Positions 9,308-17,663 of a stretch of 64,000 nucleotides of DNA are shown piece by piece (position 1 is the stretch's first letter; every line of letters begins with the position of its first letter). The stretch is taken from the NCBI GenBank assembly GCA_029212615.1, contig JARGPJ010000004.1:124001-188000 (forward strand). The letters are read 5' to 3'. The notes under the pieces were generated by a model, which saw nothing but the letters and a program-made list of their open reading frames with translations, ran no database searches and had not been told where the DNA came from. This DNA comes from Verrucomicrobiales bacterium. GTDB lineage: Bacteria > Verrucomicrobiota > Verrucomicrobiia > Verrucomicrobiales > DEV007. A program made the position numbers and the translations under genes.

Positions 9308-12300
9308 TCAGGGACGATTGAGGGTTTCATCGAGGTTCAGAATGACCTGAGCCATCCGGGTGAGGGCGGCGCGTTCGACGACGGACCTGGCGTTTGGAGC
9401 AGCCGCGTATTCGGCGGCCTCCGATTCAAAGCTGCCGAATTCGTTGAGGCTGCGGTCGAATCCATTCATGAGGAGTTGATGCTCCCGTTCATCGGGAAGG
9501 CGCCCGGTGGCGAGATGAAAGGCAAACTCGAGACGGTCCTCCGTGCTCTCTCCTCCTTCGAGCATCATGCGTTGGGCGAGGGCGCGGGCCGCTTCAACGT
9601 AGGTTTGATCATTGAGCAAAGTGAGGGCATGAAGCGGGGTGTTCGTTGTTGAGGTTTTGACTGAGCAGACCTGCCGCGACGAGCTGTCGAACATATTGGG
9701 GGGAGCAGAAGTTCGCCGCCAGAAGGTGTAGAGGCTGCGGCGGTAGAGCTGCTCTTCGCTTCCGGTGTGCGGGTAGCTTATTTTGCCAAAGGAAAAGTCT
9801 TTCCAGAGTCCCTCCGGCTGGTGGGGATAGACCGGCAGTCCGCCGATATCCTTCCGAAGCAGGCCGGCAACGGCAAGCGCCTGGTCTCTCAGCAGCATCG
9901 CGGGAAGTCGGGAGCGAGCGCCCCGCCCGACAAGCCGGTTCTCAGGATCGCGTTCCAGTTTCTCAGGTGTAAATGTTGAACTTTGACAATAGGTCGAGCT
10001 GGTCACGATGAGGCGGATGAGATGTTTCATGTCCCAGCCGGATTCAACAAACTCCACCGCGAGCCAATCAATTAACTCCGGATGTACCGGAAGTTCCCCC
10101 TGCACGCCGAAGTCTTCCGAGGTTTTGACGATGCCGACTCCGAAAAACTGGGCCCAGAGCCGGTTCACGGTGACGCGGGCGGTGAGCGGATTCTCCCCGT
10201 TGATGAGCCACTGCGCGAGTCCAAGTCGATTTCCCGGTGCCGAATCTTTCATTGGCGGGAGAAAAGACGGAGTCCCCGGATTGACCTGTTCGGTGGGTTG
10301 CTGGTAGTCCCCCCGGTCGAGAATGAACGTCTCGCGGCTCTTCCCGGGAGGATTTTCCCCCATGACCATGACTTCGATGATCGATTCAGTGGTGACTCGA
10401 AGGTCGTTGCGAAGCTTGAAAATTTCAGCGCCCACAGTGGTCCAGTGCTCATTGCCATGATTACCTTTGTGGAGATAGAACTCCGTGATATCACGTTTTT
10501 GAATGGCGTTTCGTTCGTTCTCTTTCGTCCGGAGATAGACGGACACATTGCCGCGAAAACGTGTCCGGTCGACGAGTTGAGCGAGGGTGAAACTCTTTTC
10601 CCACTCTCTTCTCAGTGGATCCACCTCGGGAAGCAGTTGCTGAATGATAGCCTCCTGCGCCTTGATTTTCTCATTCAGCTCCTGCTGCCTATTGCGTTGC
10701 GCTACGGTTGGCAGAGTTAGGAGAGGGCGTGAAAGCTGCACGGTTGAGCTGCTTCCGAAAGCACATCCTTTGCCTGAACGTTTATCGACTCCCCCTGTTT
10801 CAGGCACATTGTTGAAGAAGGCGAAAAACTGAAAATACTCCTGGTGAGTGATGGGGTCATATTTGTGCGTGTGGCATTGAGCGCAGGCCATCGTGAGTCC
10901 GAGCCAGGTTGTCGCGGTGGTGTCGACGCGGTCGACGACATAATTGATTCGTTGCTCCTCTTTGATCGCGCCTCCTTCTCCATTGAGCATGTGGTTCCGG
11001 TTGAAGGCGGTGGCGATGATTTGGCTTTGGGTTGGATTTTCGAGGAGGTCACCGGCGATTTGTTCGAGAGTGAACTGATCAAAAGGCATGTTGTCGTTGT
11101 AGGCATCGATGACCCAGTCGCGCCACGGCCATTGGTGGCGGTTACCATCCTGCTGAAATCCGTTGGAATCTGCGTAGCGTGCCGCATCGAGCCAGGGCAG
11201 TGCCATTCTTTCGCCGAAATGAGGAGAGTCGAGAAGCCGGTCTACGGCTTCTTCTACGGCTTTGTCAGGATTATCATGAAAGTGGAGTTCGAAGGCGGAG
11301 AGTTCTTCTAAAGTCGGGGGAAGTCCGATCAGGTCGAGCGAGAGACGGCGAAGAAGGGTGTGCGGGGCGGCGCCTGGGTTGGGTTCAAGGCCCTCTTTCC
11401 GGAGGCGATGGAGAATGAAGGCATCGATGGGGTTTTTGACCCGGCTGTCGTTCAGTTCAGGAACTTCAGAACGTTTTGGTTTGATGAATGCCCAGTGGGC
11501 TTCGTATTTGGCTCCGTCATTGATCCAGCGTCGGAGAATTTCCCTGTCAGCGGCGTTGAGCGTGCGATGTGATTCAGGTGGGGGCATCAGTTCAGTAGGA
11601 TCGTCTGATAGAATCCGATGCCAGATTTCGCTGGATTCAGCGTCGCCCGGGACAATCGCGGCGTAGCCGCCGAGGTCTTCAGTGGCGGATTCGCGAAGGT
11701 CGAGGCGCAAGCCTGCTTCCTGTGTGTTTTCGTCAGGGCCGTGGCAGTAGAAGCAATTCTCTGAGAGAATGGGCCGCACGTGATGATTGAAGGAGATTTT
11801 ATCGGGGACTGAGGCCGCGCCCTCAGGTTTGCCGCCGCGCGGATTCCGGCTGTTGGCGAGAGCGGCTGATCCACTCAGGGCGACCGCTTCATCATTGGGG
11901 TCGTCGAGGGAAAGATTGGTTTCACGAACAGGTGTCGTTGCCGGCGCAGAGGTCTCAGAGACAGGTGTCGCTAATTCGGTGGCCGCGAGATCTATTGGTC
12001 CCGGGGGGGCGGCCTTGTCATGTTGCATCATGACGACGGCGAGGAAGGCGACAAGCGCGGCAATGCCGACAGCGATGGGCCAACGAAGAGAGAGGTGTGA
12101 GGAGGTTTCTCTCAGGGGCATGGAGACGACATTTCGAAGCGGTGGTTCGATGCCTGAGGCCACGAGTTGCTCGTCGGTGATGCTCCTGATTTGCGACCCT
12201 ACGAAACAGTGGTCGCTGAAGTCTGCGATGAGATCAGGATTTCTCTCGAGTAACTCCCAGAGCCGTTCACGTTCCCACCCGGTGAGTTCACGTTCATTCA

Positions 12301-12349
12301 GGGCCGCGAGAATGGATTGATAATCCTGAGAGTCCTTGTCGTGAGTCAT
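9308..12349 (-). CDS. Anti-sigma-like / PSCyt1 / DUF1549 / DUF1553 fusion membrane protein
   Basis: A 1013-residue protein. Residues 1-85 are a charged helical cytoplasmic segment (NERELTGWERERLWELLERNP), like the N-terminus of anti-sigma proteins that accompany Rhodopirellula/Verrucomicrobium-type ECF factors. Residues 90-108 form one transmembrane helix. After a Thr/Pro/Ala linker comes PSCyt1 with the haem-binding CxxCH at residues 199-203 (CFYCH). DUF1549 follows, with CAQCHTHKYDPITHQEYFQ, then DUF1553 with NPLTARVTVNRLWAQFFG and GRGARSRLPAMLLRDQAL. The start codon overlaps the stop of the sigma gene in an ATGA, showing translational coupling. I infer that an extracytoplasmic cytochrome-like domain senses or acts on a substrate while the inner domain holds the sigma factor. 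Confidence 0.87.
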   Translation of the reverse strand: MTHDKDSQDYQSILAALNERELTGWERERLWELLERNPDLIADFSDHCFVGSQIRSITDEQLVASGIEPPLRNVVSMPLRETSSHLSLRWPIAVGIAALVAFLAVVMMQHDKAAPPGPIDLAATELATPVSETSAPATTPVRETNLSLDDPNDEAVALSGSAALANSRNPRGGKPEGAASVPDKISFNHHVRPILSENCFYCHGPDENTQEAGLRLDLRESATEDLGGYAAIVPGDAESSEIWHRILSDDPTELMPPPESHRTLNAADREILRRWINDGAKYEAHWAFIKPKRSEVPELNDSRVKNPIDAFILHRLRKEGLEPNPGAAPHTLLRRLSLDLIGLPPTLEELSAFELHFHDNPDKAVEEAVDRLLDSPHFGERMALPWLDAARYADSNGFQQDGNRHQWPWRDWVIDAYNDNMPFDQFTLEQIAGDLLENPTQSQIIATAFNRNHMLNGEGGAIKEEQRINYVVDRVDTTATTWLGLTMACAQCHTHKYDPITHQEYFQFFAFFNNVPETGGVDKRSGKGCAFGSSSTVQLSRPLLTLPTVAQRNRQQELNEKIKAQEAIIQQLLPEVDPLRREWEKSFTLAQLVDRTRFRGNVSVYLRTKENERNAIQKRDITEFYLHKGNHGNEHWTTVGAEIFKLRNDLRVTTESIIEVMVMGENPPGKSRETFILDRGDYQQPTEQVNPGTPSFLPPMKDSAPGNRLGLAQWLINGENPLTARVTVNRLWAQFFGVGIVKTSEDFGVQGELPVHPELIDWLAVEFVESGWDMKHLIRLIVTSSTYCQSSTFTPEKLERDPENRLVGRGARSRLPAMLLRDQALAVAGLLRKDIGGLPVYPHQPEGLWKDFSFGKISYPHTGSEEQLYRRSLYTFWRRTSAPPNMFDSSSRQVCSVKTSTTNTPLHALTLLNDQTYVEAARALAQRMMLEGGESTEDRLEFAFHLATGRLPDEREHQLLMNGFDRSLNEFGSFESEAAEYAAAPNARSVVERAALTRMAQVILNLDETLNRP

Positions 12350-12912
12350 GGCTTTGAGGATTCGCGGTTGAGAAACCTGAGTTGTTTGTCGACGCAGCCA
12401 AGTAAGGTCCGTTTGAGGCGGAACAGTTTCTGGGCCATGGCATTGCGGTTGATGCCCGCTTCGCTGCTGAGTTGTTCCAGTGAATGCTCGTCCTGATAGC
12501 GGCGGAGGATGAGATCCCGGTGATTTTTGCGAAGTTTCCCGAGGCAGGTAACGACAGCAGCGTGACGACTCTCCTCCAGGTCGTCGCGACCATGACGTTC
12601 CTGTGTGACTTCGGCGATGTGTTCGAAAAGATCGTCGCCGGGTACTTCACGGTCGTGTTGGAGAGACACCTTGCGTCGGAAATTCTGTGCCTGTAGAAAG
12701 GCGATGCGAAACGCCCAGGCGCGGAAGTCGCCCCGGGGGTCGAACTGATCCCGTTTTTTCCAGAGGAGGAGAGAGACTTCCTGGGTCAGGTCTTCGGCGG
12801 AGGCTTCACTTCCGGTGAGGGTAAGGAGGAAGGCCCGAATCCGCGGCCTGACGTTTTCCATCATCGCCTCGAAATCGGAATAGGGGTCACGGGGATTTTT
12901 CACTGGATCCAT
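12346..12912 (-). CDS. ECF RNA polymerase sigma factor, Rhodopirellula/Verrucomicrobium type
   Basis: A 188-residue sigma-70 family protein. Region 2 is at about residues 14-80 (LTGSEASAEDLTQEVSLLLWKKRDQFDPRGDFRAWAFRIAF; note the DLTQEV core and the FRAWAFRIA tail typical of this group). Region 4 is at about residues 120-172 (LGKLRKNHRDLILRRY, then SLEQLSSEAGINRNAMAQKLFRLKRTL as the helix-turn-helix). It lacks sigma region 3, as ECF factors do. It overlaps the anti-sigma/PSCyt fusion by four bases and heads a probable three-gene unit ending in DUF1501. Regulation by the fused partner is inferred from this overlap and from the general sigma/anti-sigma arrangement. No consensus ECF promoter was identified. 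Confidence 0.9.
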   Translation of the reverse strand: MDPVKNPRDPYSDFEAMMENVRPRIRAFLLTLTGSEASAEDLTQEVSLLLWKKRDQFDPRGDFRAWAFRIAFLQAQNFRRKVSLQHDREVPGDDLFEHIAEVTQERHGRDDLEESRHAAVVTCLGKLRKNHRDLILRRYQDEHSLEQLSSEAGINRNAMAQKLFRLKRTLLGCVDKQLRFLNRESSKP

Positions 12913-13294
12913 GAAAGGCGGCGCTGTCCCAATGGGAGACGGCGAGTTTACACAGAGTTATTGTCTCCGTGAAGAACCTCATTACGGACGTATTTGAGTA
13001 AAAGGTCCCCCTCCTGAGTATCGGGATGAGAAGGGTATTTCGGCGTTTGAGGTGGAACACGACCCTCTATCCTCCTTCACACGACCCTCTTTCCCCGATC
13101 ACTGGAGGGATAGGTTCCGCCCTGTCCGCGGAGGCCGGGGGATTCTCATTTATCGTGAATCCAACGCGGCGGGGGGAACTCCACCCTCCATGTTATCGCA
13201 GGCCGACGAGAAAAATGGCCGAAGTTTGTTAACCTTTTTCTGAAAAACAGCATTTGCGGGTAACCGGGGTCCTCCTCCGGAAAATTTCACCCCC
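12913..13294. promoter_or_regulatory. Divergent intergenic region between the two PSCyt/DUF1501 units
   Basis: This 382-base gap has no convincing open frame with a start signal. It separates the minus-strand sigma gene from the plus-strand PSCyt gene, so promoters for both should lie here. Visible elements are a 12-base direct repeat (described separately) and a GTTAAC palindrome at about 13229 in a T/A-rich patch before the plus-strand start. I could not assign -35/-10 boxes. Confidence 0.55.
13057..13090. repeat. 12-base direct repeat, possible regulator site
   Basis: ACACGACCCTCT occurs at 13057-13068 and again at 13079-13090. The repeats start 22 bases apart, about two helical turns, which would place bound protein monomers on the same face of the DNA. 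It lies about 205 bases upstream of the plus-strand PSCyt gene and 145 bases upstream of the sigma gene. The regulator is unknown, and two copies could be coincidence. Confidence 0.4.
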
Positions 13295-16150
13295 ATGAAA
13301 GCTGTTTCTCTCACTTCCGTCCGCGTCTTCTTCACGGCCATTCTTATTCTCTCCGTCACAGCAGGCACCCACGCTGCCACCGAAGGGGAAAAGCTCTTCA
13401 CGCTCAAAGTTCAGCCTCTCTTTTCCGAGAAATGCAATGGATGCCACGGTGACGACCGCGAGAAGATTAAAGGGGAATTCGACATGCTCACCCGCGAGAG
13501 TCTCCTTGCCGGTGGGGAATATTTCGGAAAAGACGTCCTTCAGCCGGGAAACTCAGCCGGCAGTGCTTTGATTGAAACAGTGAAGTGGTTGGACCCCGAC
13601 TGGGAAATGCCACCCAAAGAAAATGACCGGCTCACCGAAGAGCAGATTGCCCTCCTTGAAAAATGGATCGATCTCGGTGCTCCCTGGGCAGACGAAGAAA
13701 AGCAATCCGCGATCCGCGAAGAAGAAGCCAAAAAAGAGGTCACCGACGAAGGGATCATCGTTCCCACCAGTGGCGGCCTCGGTGACGAGTGGACTTATCG
13801 ACGCTACCAGCCGGAAGATGTCTGGGCCTTCATGCCAATGGAGAAACCGGAGGTTCCTGAAGAATCCGATCATCCAATAGACGCCTTTCTACAGGCAAAA
13901 CTCTCTGAAGCAGGGATTGATCCCGCCCCGGAAGCCGACCCGCTCACTCTGATCCGACGGGCGACCTATGACCTCACCGGCCTTCCTCCGACACCTGAAG
14001 CAGTGAGTGCCTTTAGGTCCGCCTGGAAAGATAATGCCGACCTCGCCTGGAAAGGCCTTATCGACGAACTTCTCGCCAGTTCACATTATGGTGAGAGATG
14101 GGCACAGCATTGGTTCGACGTGGCCCGCTACGCCGACACCGGCGGGATGTCGAACGACTATGAGCGCTCCAACGCCTGGCGCTACCGGGACTATGTCATT
14201 CGCGCCTTCAATGAAGATAGACCTTACAACCAGTTTGTGATTGAACAGCTCGCCGGTGACGAACTCGCCGATCGTTCCGTGGAAGAGCGGCTTGGACCGG
14301 ACAAAATTCATTCCACCCGAATTAGCGGCGATTACACTCCGGAGGAAACTGAGAAACTCATCGCAACCGGCTTCCTCCGCATGGGACCTTACGACGATGC
14401 CATGGTTAAAAAGCCGGAAGCCCGCCAGATCTATCTCGATGATGTTGTGAACTCCGTGGGACAGACCTTCCTCGCGACAACGATGCGTTGTTTCAAATGC
14501 CACGATCACAAATTCGATCCGCTCCCGACACGCGATTACTATCGAATGACGGCTGCATTTGCGACAACGCAACTGGCTGAAAGACCGGCGCCTTTTCTTG
14601 AACAGGAATCTCTCGAGGGAATCGATGAAGGTCGCGCCTTTGTTCAGGGCATGCTCGACTTTGCGACGGCAGAAAAAGATAAGCTGGTTACAAAGCGCGA
14701 AAACGCAGCCAGGGCCTGGTATCAGGAAAATAATCGTGATTATTTACCTCTCGAAGAAAGAAAAAGCCTTCCTGACGAGGAAAAACCACCGCGTCACGTC
14801 GGCCTCAATATCGTCGAGCAGGGACAGCTCAAAGTGCGCGAGCAGGACGTCTGGATCTGGACCCGCCGTCTCGAACGCTACGAGCCCATGGTCCAAAGCG
14901 TCTACAACGGCCTTAGCGGAAAGGGGAATGCCCGCAGTCTCCGCATCGCACCGAAGAAAGAGTCGAGCGCGGAGATTAAAAGTTTCATTCTCACCGGCGG
15001 TGCCCTTGAGGCTCCGGGAGAGGAAGTTACTCCGGGGGTGATCAGCGCACTCGGGATTCCGTCCGCCTCTGACGAAAATGAAGATTTATATGCCCTCCCC
15101 ACCTCGGTCGAGGGAAGGCGGCTTAAGCTCGCCCAATGGATCGCAAACCCGGCCAATCCTCTTACCGCAAGAGCTTTCGTTAACCGGGTCTGGCAACAGC
15201 ATTTCGGTCAGGCCATCGCCGGAAACCCGAATAACTTCGGTGTGAAAGGGAAGAAACCGACTCATCCTGAATTGCTGGACTGGCTCGCAAGCGACTTTGT
15301 TGAAAACGGATGGACTTTAAAGAGGATGCATCGGCTCATCATGACATCTGAGGCCTATCGTCAGGCAAGCCATCACCCGCAGCGTGAAGAACTGGCAGTC
15401 AAAGATGCCGAAAACGCCTTGCTCGCCTACTTCCCCACCCGACGGCTCACCGCGGAGGAACTCCGCGACACCACCCTCGCGATCACCGGGGAATTGAAGG
15501 AGGCACGGGGAGGGCTCCCGGTCATGCCGGAAATCAACATGGAGGTCGCGCTCCAGCCCCGCATGATCCAGTTCTCACTCGCGCCGGCCTACCAGCCCGA
15601 CGCAACGCCGGAACGGCGTAACCGCCGGACCATCTATGCTTACAAAGTGCGGGGCATGGCAGATCCATTTCTTGAACTGTTCAACCGGCCCAATCCCAAT
15701 GACTCCTGCGAAATGCGAGACTCCGCCGCCGTCTCACCTCAGGCATTCACCCTCATGAACAGCGACCAGATCACGGACCGGTCCATCGCCTTCGCTCATC
15801 GACTGATGCAACAATCAAGCAGTCCCGACGAAAAAATCCGGGAGGCCTTTTTAACGGCTTTCGGGCGGGAGCCGGCACCCGTCGAGCTCGCCCGGTTGAA
15901 TACCTATCTTGCTGACATGACGGAATACCATGAGGGAATCCATCCTGACCGTCCTGAATATCCGGAGGAAATCACGCGCACCCTCGTGGAGGAATTCTCA
16001 GGCGAGCCTTTTGATTACACCGAAATTCTTCCCGCCTTTGAGAATTATGTTCCTGATTTGAAGGCTGCGGATGTGGATGCCGACACGAGAGCTCTCGCTG
16101 ACCTTTGCCTGCTTTTGTTCAACTCGAATGAGTTTGTGTATCTCTACTAG
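13295..16150 (+). CDS. PSCyt1 / DUF1549 / DUF1553 (PSD1) secreted cytochrome-like protein
   Basis: A 951-residue exported protein with a signal peptide at residues 1-27 (MKAVSLTSVR, hydrophobic core, GTHA cleavage region). PSCyt1 carries CxxCH at residues 47-51 (CNGCH). DUF1549 follows with SHYGERWAQHWFDVARYADTGG and CFKCHDHKFDPLPTRDYY. The DUF1553 part holds NPLTARAFVNRVWQQHFG, LPTRRLTAEELRD-like text and LFNRPNPNDSCEMRDSAAVSPQAF. Unlike the minus-strand paralogue at 9308-12349 it has no cytoplasmic anti-sigma domain or internal transmembrane helix. It is followed after 47 bases by a DUF1501 gene, the standard pairing in PVC bacteria. The role is probably extracytoplasmic redox-linked processing of a polymer; the substrate is not evident. 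Confidence 0.88.
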   Translation: MKAVSLTSVRVFFTAILILSVTAGTHAATEGEKLFTLKVQPLFSEKCNGCHGDDREKIKGEFDMLTRESLLAGGEYFGKDVLQPGNSAGSALIETVKWLDPDWEMPPKENDRLTEEQIALLEKWIDLGAPWADEEKQSAIREEEAKKEVTDEGIIVPTSGGLGDEWTYRRYQPEDVWAFMPMEKPEVPEESDHPIDAFLQAKLSEAGIDPAPEADPLTLIRRATYDLTGLPPTPEAVSAFRSAWKDNADLAWKGLIDELLASSHYGERWAQHWFDVARYADTGGMSNDYERSNAWRYRDYVIRAFNEDRPYNQFVIEQLAGDELADRSVEERLGPDKIHSTRISGDYTPEETEKLIATGFLRMGPYDDAMVKKPEARQIYLDDVVNSVGQTFLATTMRCFKCHDHKFDPLPTRDYYRMTAAFATTQLAERPAPFLEQESLEGIDEGRAFVQGMLDFATAEKDKLVTKRENAARAWYQENNRDYLPLEERKSLPDEEKPPRHVGLNIVEQGQLKVREQDVWIWTRRLERYEPMVQSVYNGLSGKGNARSLRIAPKKESSAEIKSFILTGGALEAPGEEVTPGVISALGIPSASDENEDLYALPTSVEGRRLKLAQWIANPANPLTARAFVNRVWQQHFGQAIAGNPNNFGVKGKKPTHPELLDWLASDFVENGWTLKRMHRLIMTSEAYRQASHHPQREELAVKDAENALLAYFPTRRLTAEELRDTTLAITGELKEARGGLPVMPEINMEVALQPRMIQFSLAPAYQPDATPERRNRRTIYAYKVRGMADPFLELFNRPNPNDSCEMRDSAAVSPQAFTLMNSDQITDRSIAFAHRLMQQSSSPDEKIREAFLTAFGREPAPVELARLNTYLADMTEYHEGIHPDRPEYPEEITRTLVEEFSGEPFDYTEILPAFENYVPDLKAADVDADTRALADLCLLLFNSNEFVYLY

Positions 16151-16197
16151 AGAAATTGAATATCGAATTTTAAACAAGGAATCCCCCCCTAAAAGCC

Positions 16198-17592
16198 ATG
16201 AATCCTAACATGCTCTCCCCATCCCGCCGCAGCTTCCTCTACGGTCTCGGCTCCTCTCTCGGTTCTCTTGCCCTGACTGACATCCTTGCCAAAGAAGCAG
16301 CCTCTCCTCTTGCGGTGAAACAACCGATGCATCCGGCGAAAGCGAAGAATGTCATCATGCTTTTCATGGAAGGCGGACCGAGCCACGTCGACACTTTTGA
16401 TCCGAAGCCGAAACTGCAGGAGCTTCACAAAACGGAATCCAGGAGCACCGCAGGTCTTGCAAACGGCTTCCGCTTCTATGTTGGAAGTCCCTTTGGATCC
16501 CGCAAGGTCGGTAACTCCGGCATCGAAATGAGCGATCAATGGGTCCACATGGCGGACCCGGAAGTGGCCGACGAACTCTGTAACTATCGCGGCTGCCAGG
16601 CTGAATCTCTCAACCATCCGGAAGCCCTCTTTCACATGAACACCGGCAGCCGTCTCGGCGCAGACCCGGCCCTCGGATCCTGGGCCACCTACGGCCTTGG
16701 TTCGTCGAATCAGAACCTTCCCGGCTTCGTTGTCATGACTGAAGCAGCTCTGCCCCAGGGTGGTTCAACGAACTGGAGCAATGGATTCCTCCCCGCCCAC
16801 TATCAGGGAACCCGGTTGCGCCCGGAAGGATCACCGATCCTCGACCTTCAATCTCAAGCCTTCAAAAGCCGGGAACATCAGCGGCGGGCCCTTGATGAAA
16901 TGGCCTTCCTCAATCAAAAGCACGCGGCAGCCAATCCGCAGCATGAAGACCTTGCCGCACGAATGGAGAACTACGAACTCGCTTATCGCATGCAGACGGA
17001 AGTCCCCGGCGTTGTCGATATCGAAAGCGAGCCGGAGCACGTCAAAGAACTCTACGGTCTCGATCAAAAGGAAACCGAAACTTTCGGCCGCCAGTGTCTC
17101 ATGGCGCGGCGCATGGTCGAGAAAGGTGTCCGCTTTGTGCAAATCTTCTCCGGAGGTTGGGACAGTCATGACTACCTCGAGCGGGGCCACTCCTCGCGTA
17201 TTCGCAGTGTCGATAAAGGAATGGCCGGGCTGATCAAGGATCTCAAGCAGCGTGGCATGCTCGAAGACACTCTCGTAATCTGGTGCGGTGAATTTGGCCG
17301 CACTCCCGATAACAATAAGCGTGGCGGGGTCTACTCACTGGGCCGTGGACACAACGTCGACGCGATGACGATGCTCTTCGCGGGCGGCGGTGTCAAAAAG
17401 GGCACCATCGTCGGGGCGACTGACGAACTCGGTGCCGAAGCGGTCGATTGCGTTCACCCGATTCGGGATGTCCACTGCACCATTTTGCATTTGTTAGGTC
17501 TGGATGATAACAAGCTCACCTATTTCCACGCCGGGCGTTACAAACAGCTCTCGCAATTCGGAGGGCAGATCATCCCGGAGTTGATCGGATAG
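16198..17592 (+). CDS. DUF1501 protein, Tat-exported (second copy)
   Basis: A 464-residue DUF1501 member, paralogous to the product of 7812-9284. The N-terminus has a twin-arginine signal (SRRSFLYGLGSSLGSLAL). Shared blocks are MLFMEGGPSHVDTFDPKP, DPALGSWATYGLGSSNQNLPGFVVM, GVRFVQIFSGGWDSHDYLERGH, LEDTLVIWCGEFGRTPDNNKRGG and the C-terminal CTILHLLGLDDNKLTYFHAGR. It follows the PSCyt/DUF1553 gene by 47 bases and is almost surely co-transcribed with it. The metal-site-like residues (HVDTFD and the late H-x-H region) fit the alkaline-phosphatase superfamily, but the reaction is not known. Confidence 0.88.
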   Translation: MNPNMLSPSRRSFLYGLGSSLGSLALTDILAKEAASPLAVKQPMHPAKAKNVIMLFMEGGPSHVDTFDPKPKLQELHKTESRSTAGLANGFRFYVGSPFGSRKVGNSGIEMSDQWVHMADPEVADELCNYRGCQAESLNHPEALFHMNTGSRLGADPALGSWATYGLGSSNQNLPGFVVMTEAALPQGGSTNWSNGFLPAHYQGTRLRPEGSPILDLQSQAFKSREHQRRALDEMAFLNQKHAAANPQHEDLAARMENYELAYRMQTEVPGVVDIESEPEHVKELYGLDQKETETFGRQCLMARRMVEKGVRFVQIFSGGWDSHDYLERGHSSRIRSVDKGMAGLIKDLKQRGMLEDTLVIWCGEFGRTPDNNKRGGVYSLGRGHNVDAMTMLFAGGGVKKGTIVGATDELGAEAVDCVHPIRDVHCTILHLLGLDDNKLTYFHAGRYKQLSQFGGQIIPELIG

Positions 17593-17663
17593 GGTCCGGC
17601 AACAGAACGGGAGTGCGCCGCAGTTCGCTCCCGGATTCTATAAGCCCCCGATCCGGTAGCTGC

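Noticed and set aside
13057..13090. CRISPR array
   Set aside because: Only two 12-base copies, with a 10-base gap between them, and no cas genes in the window.
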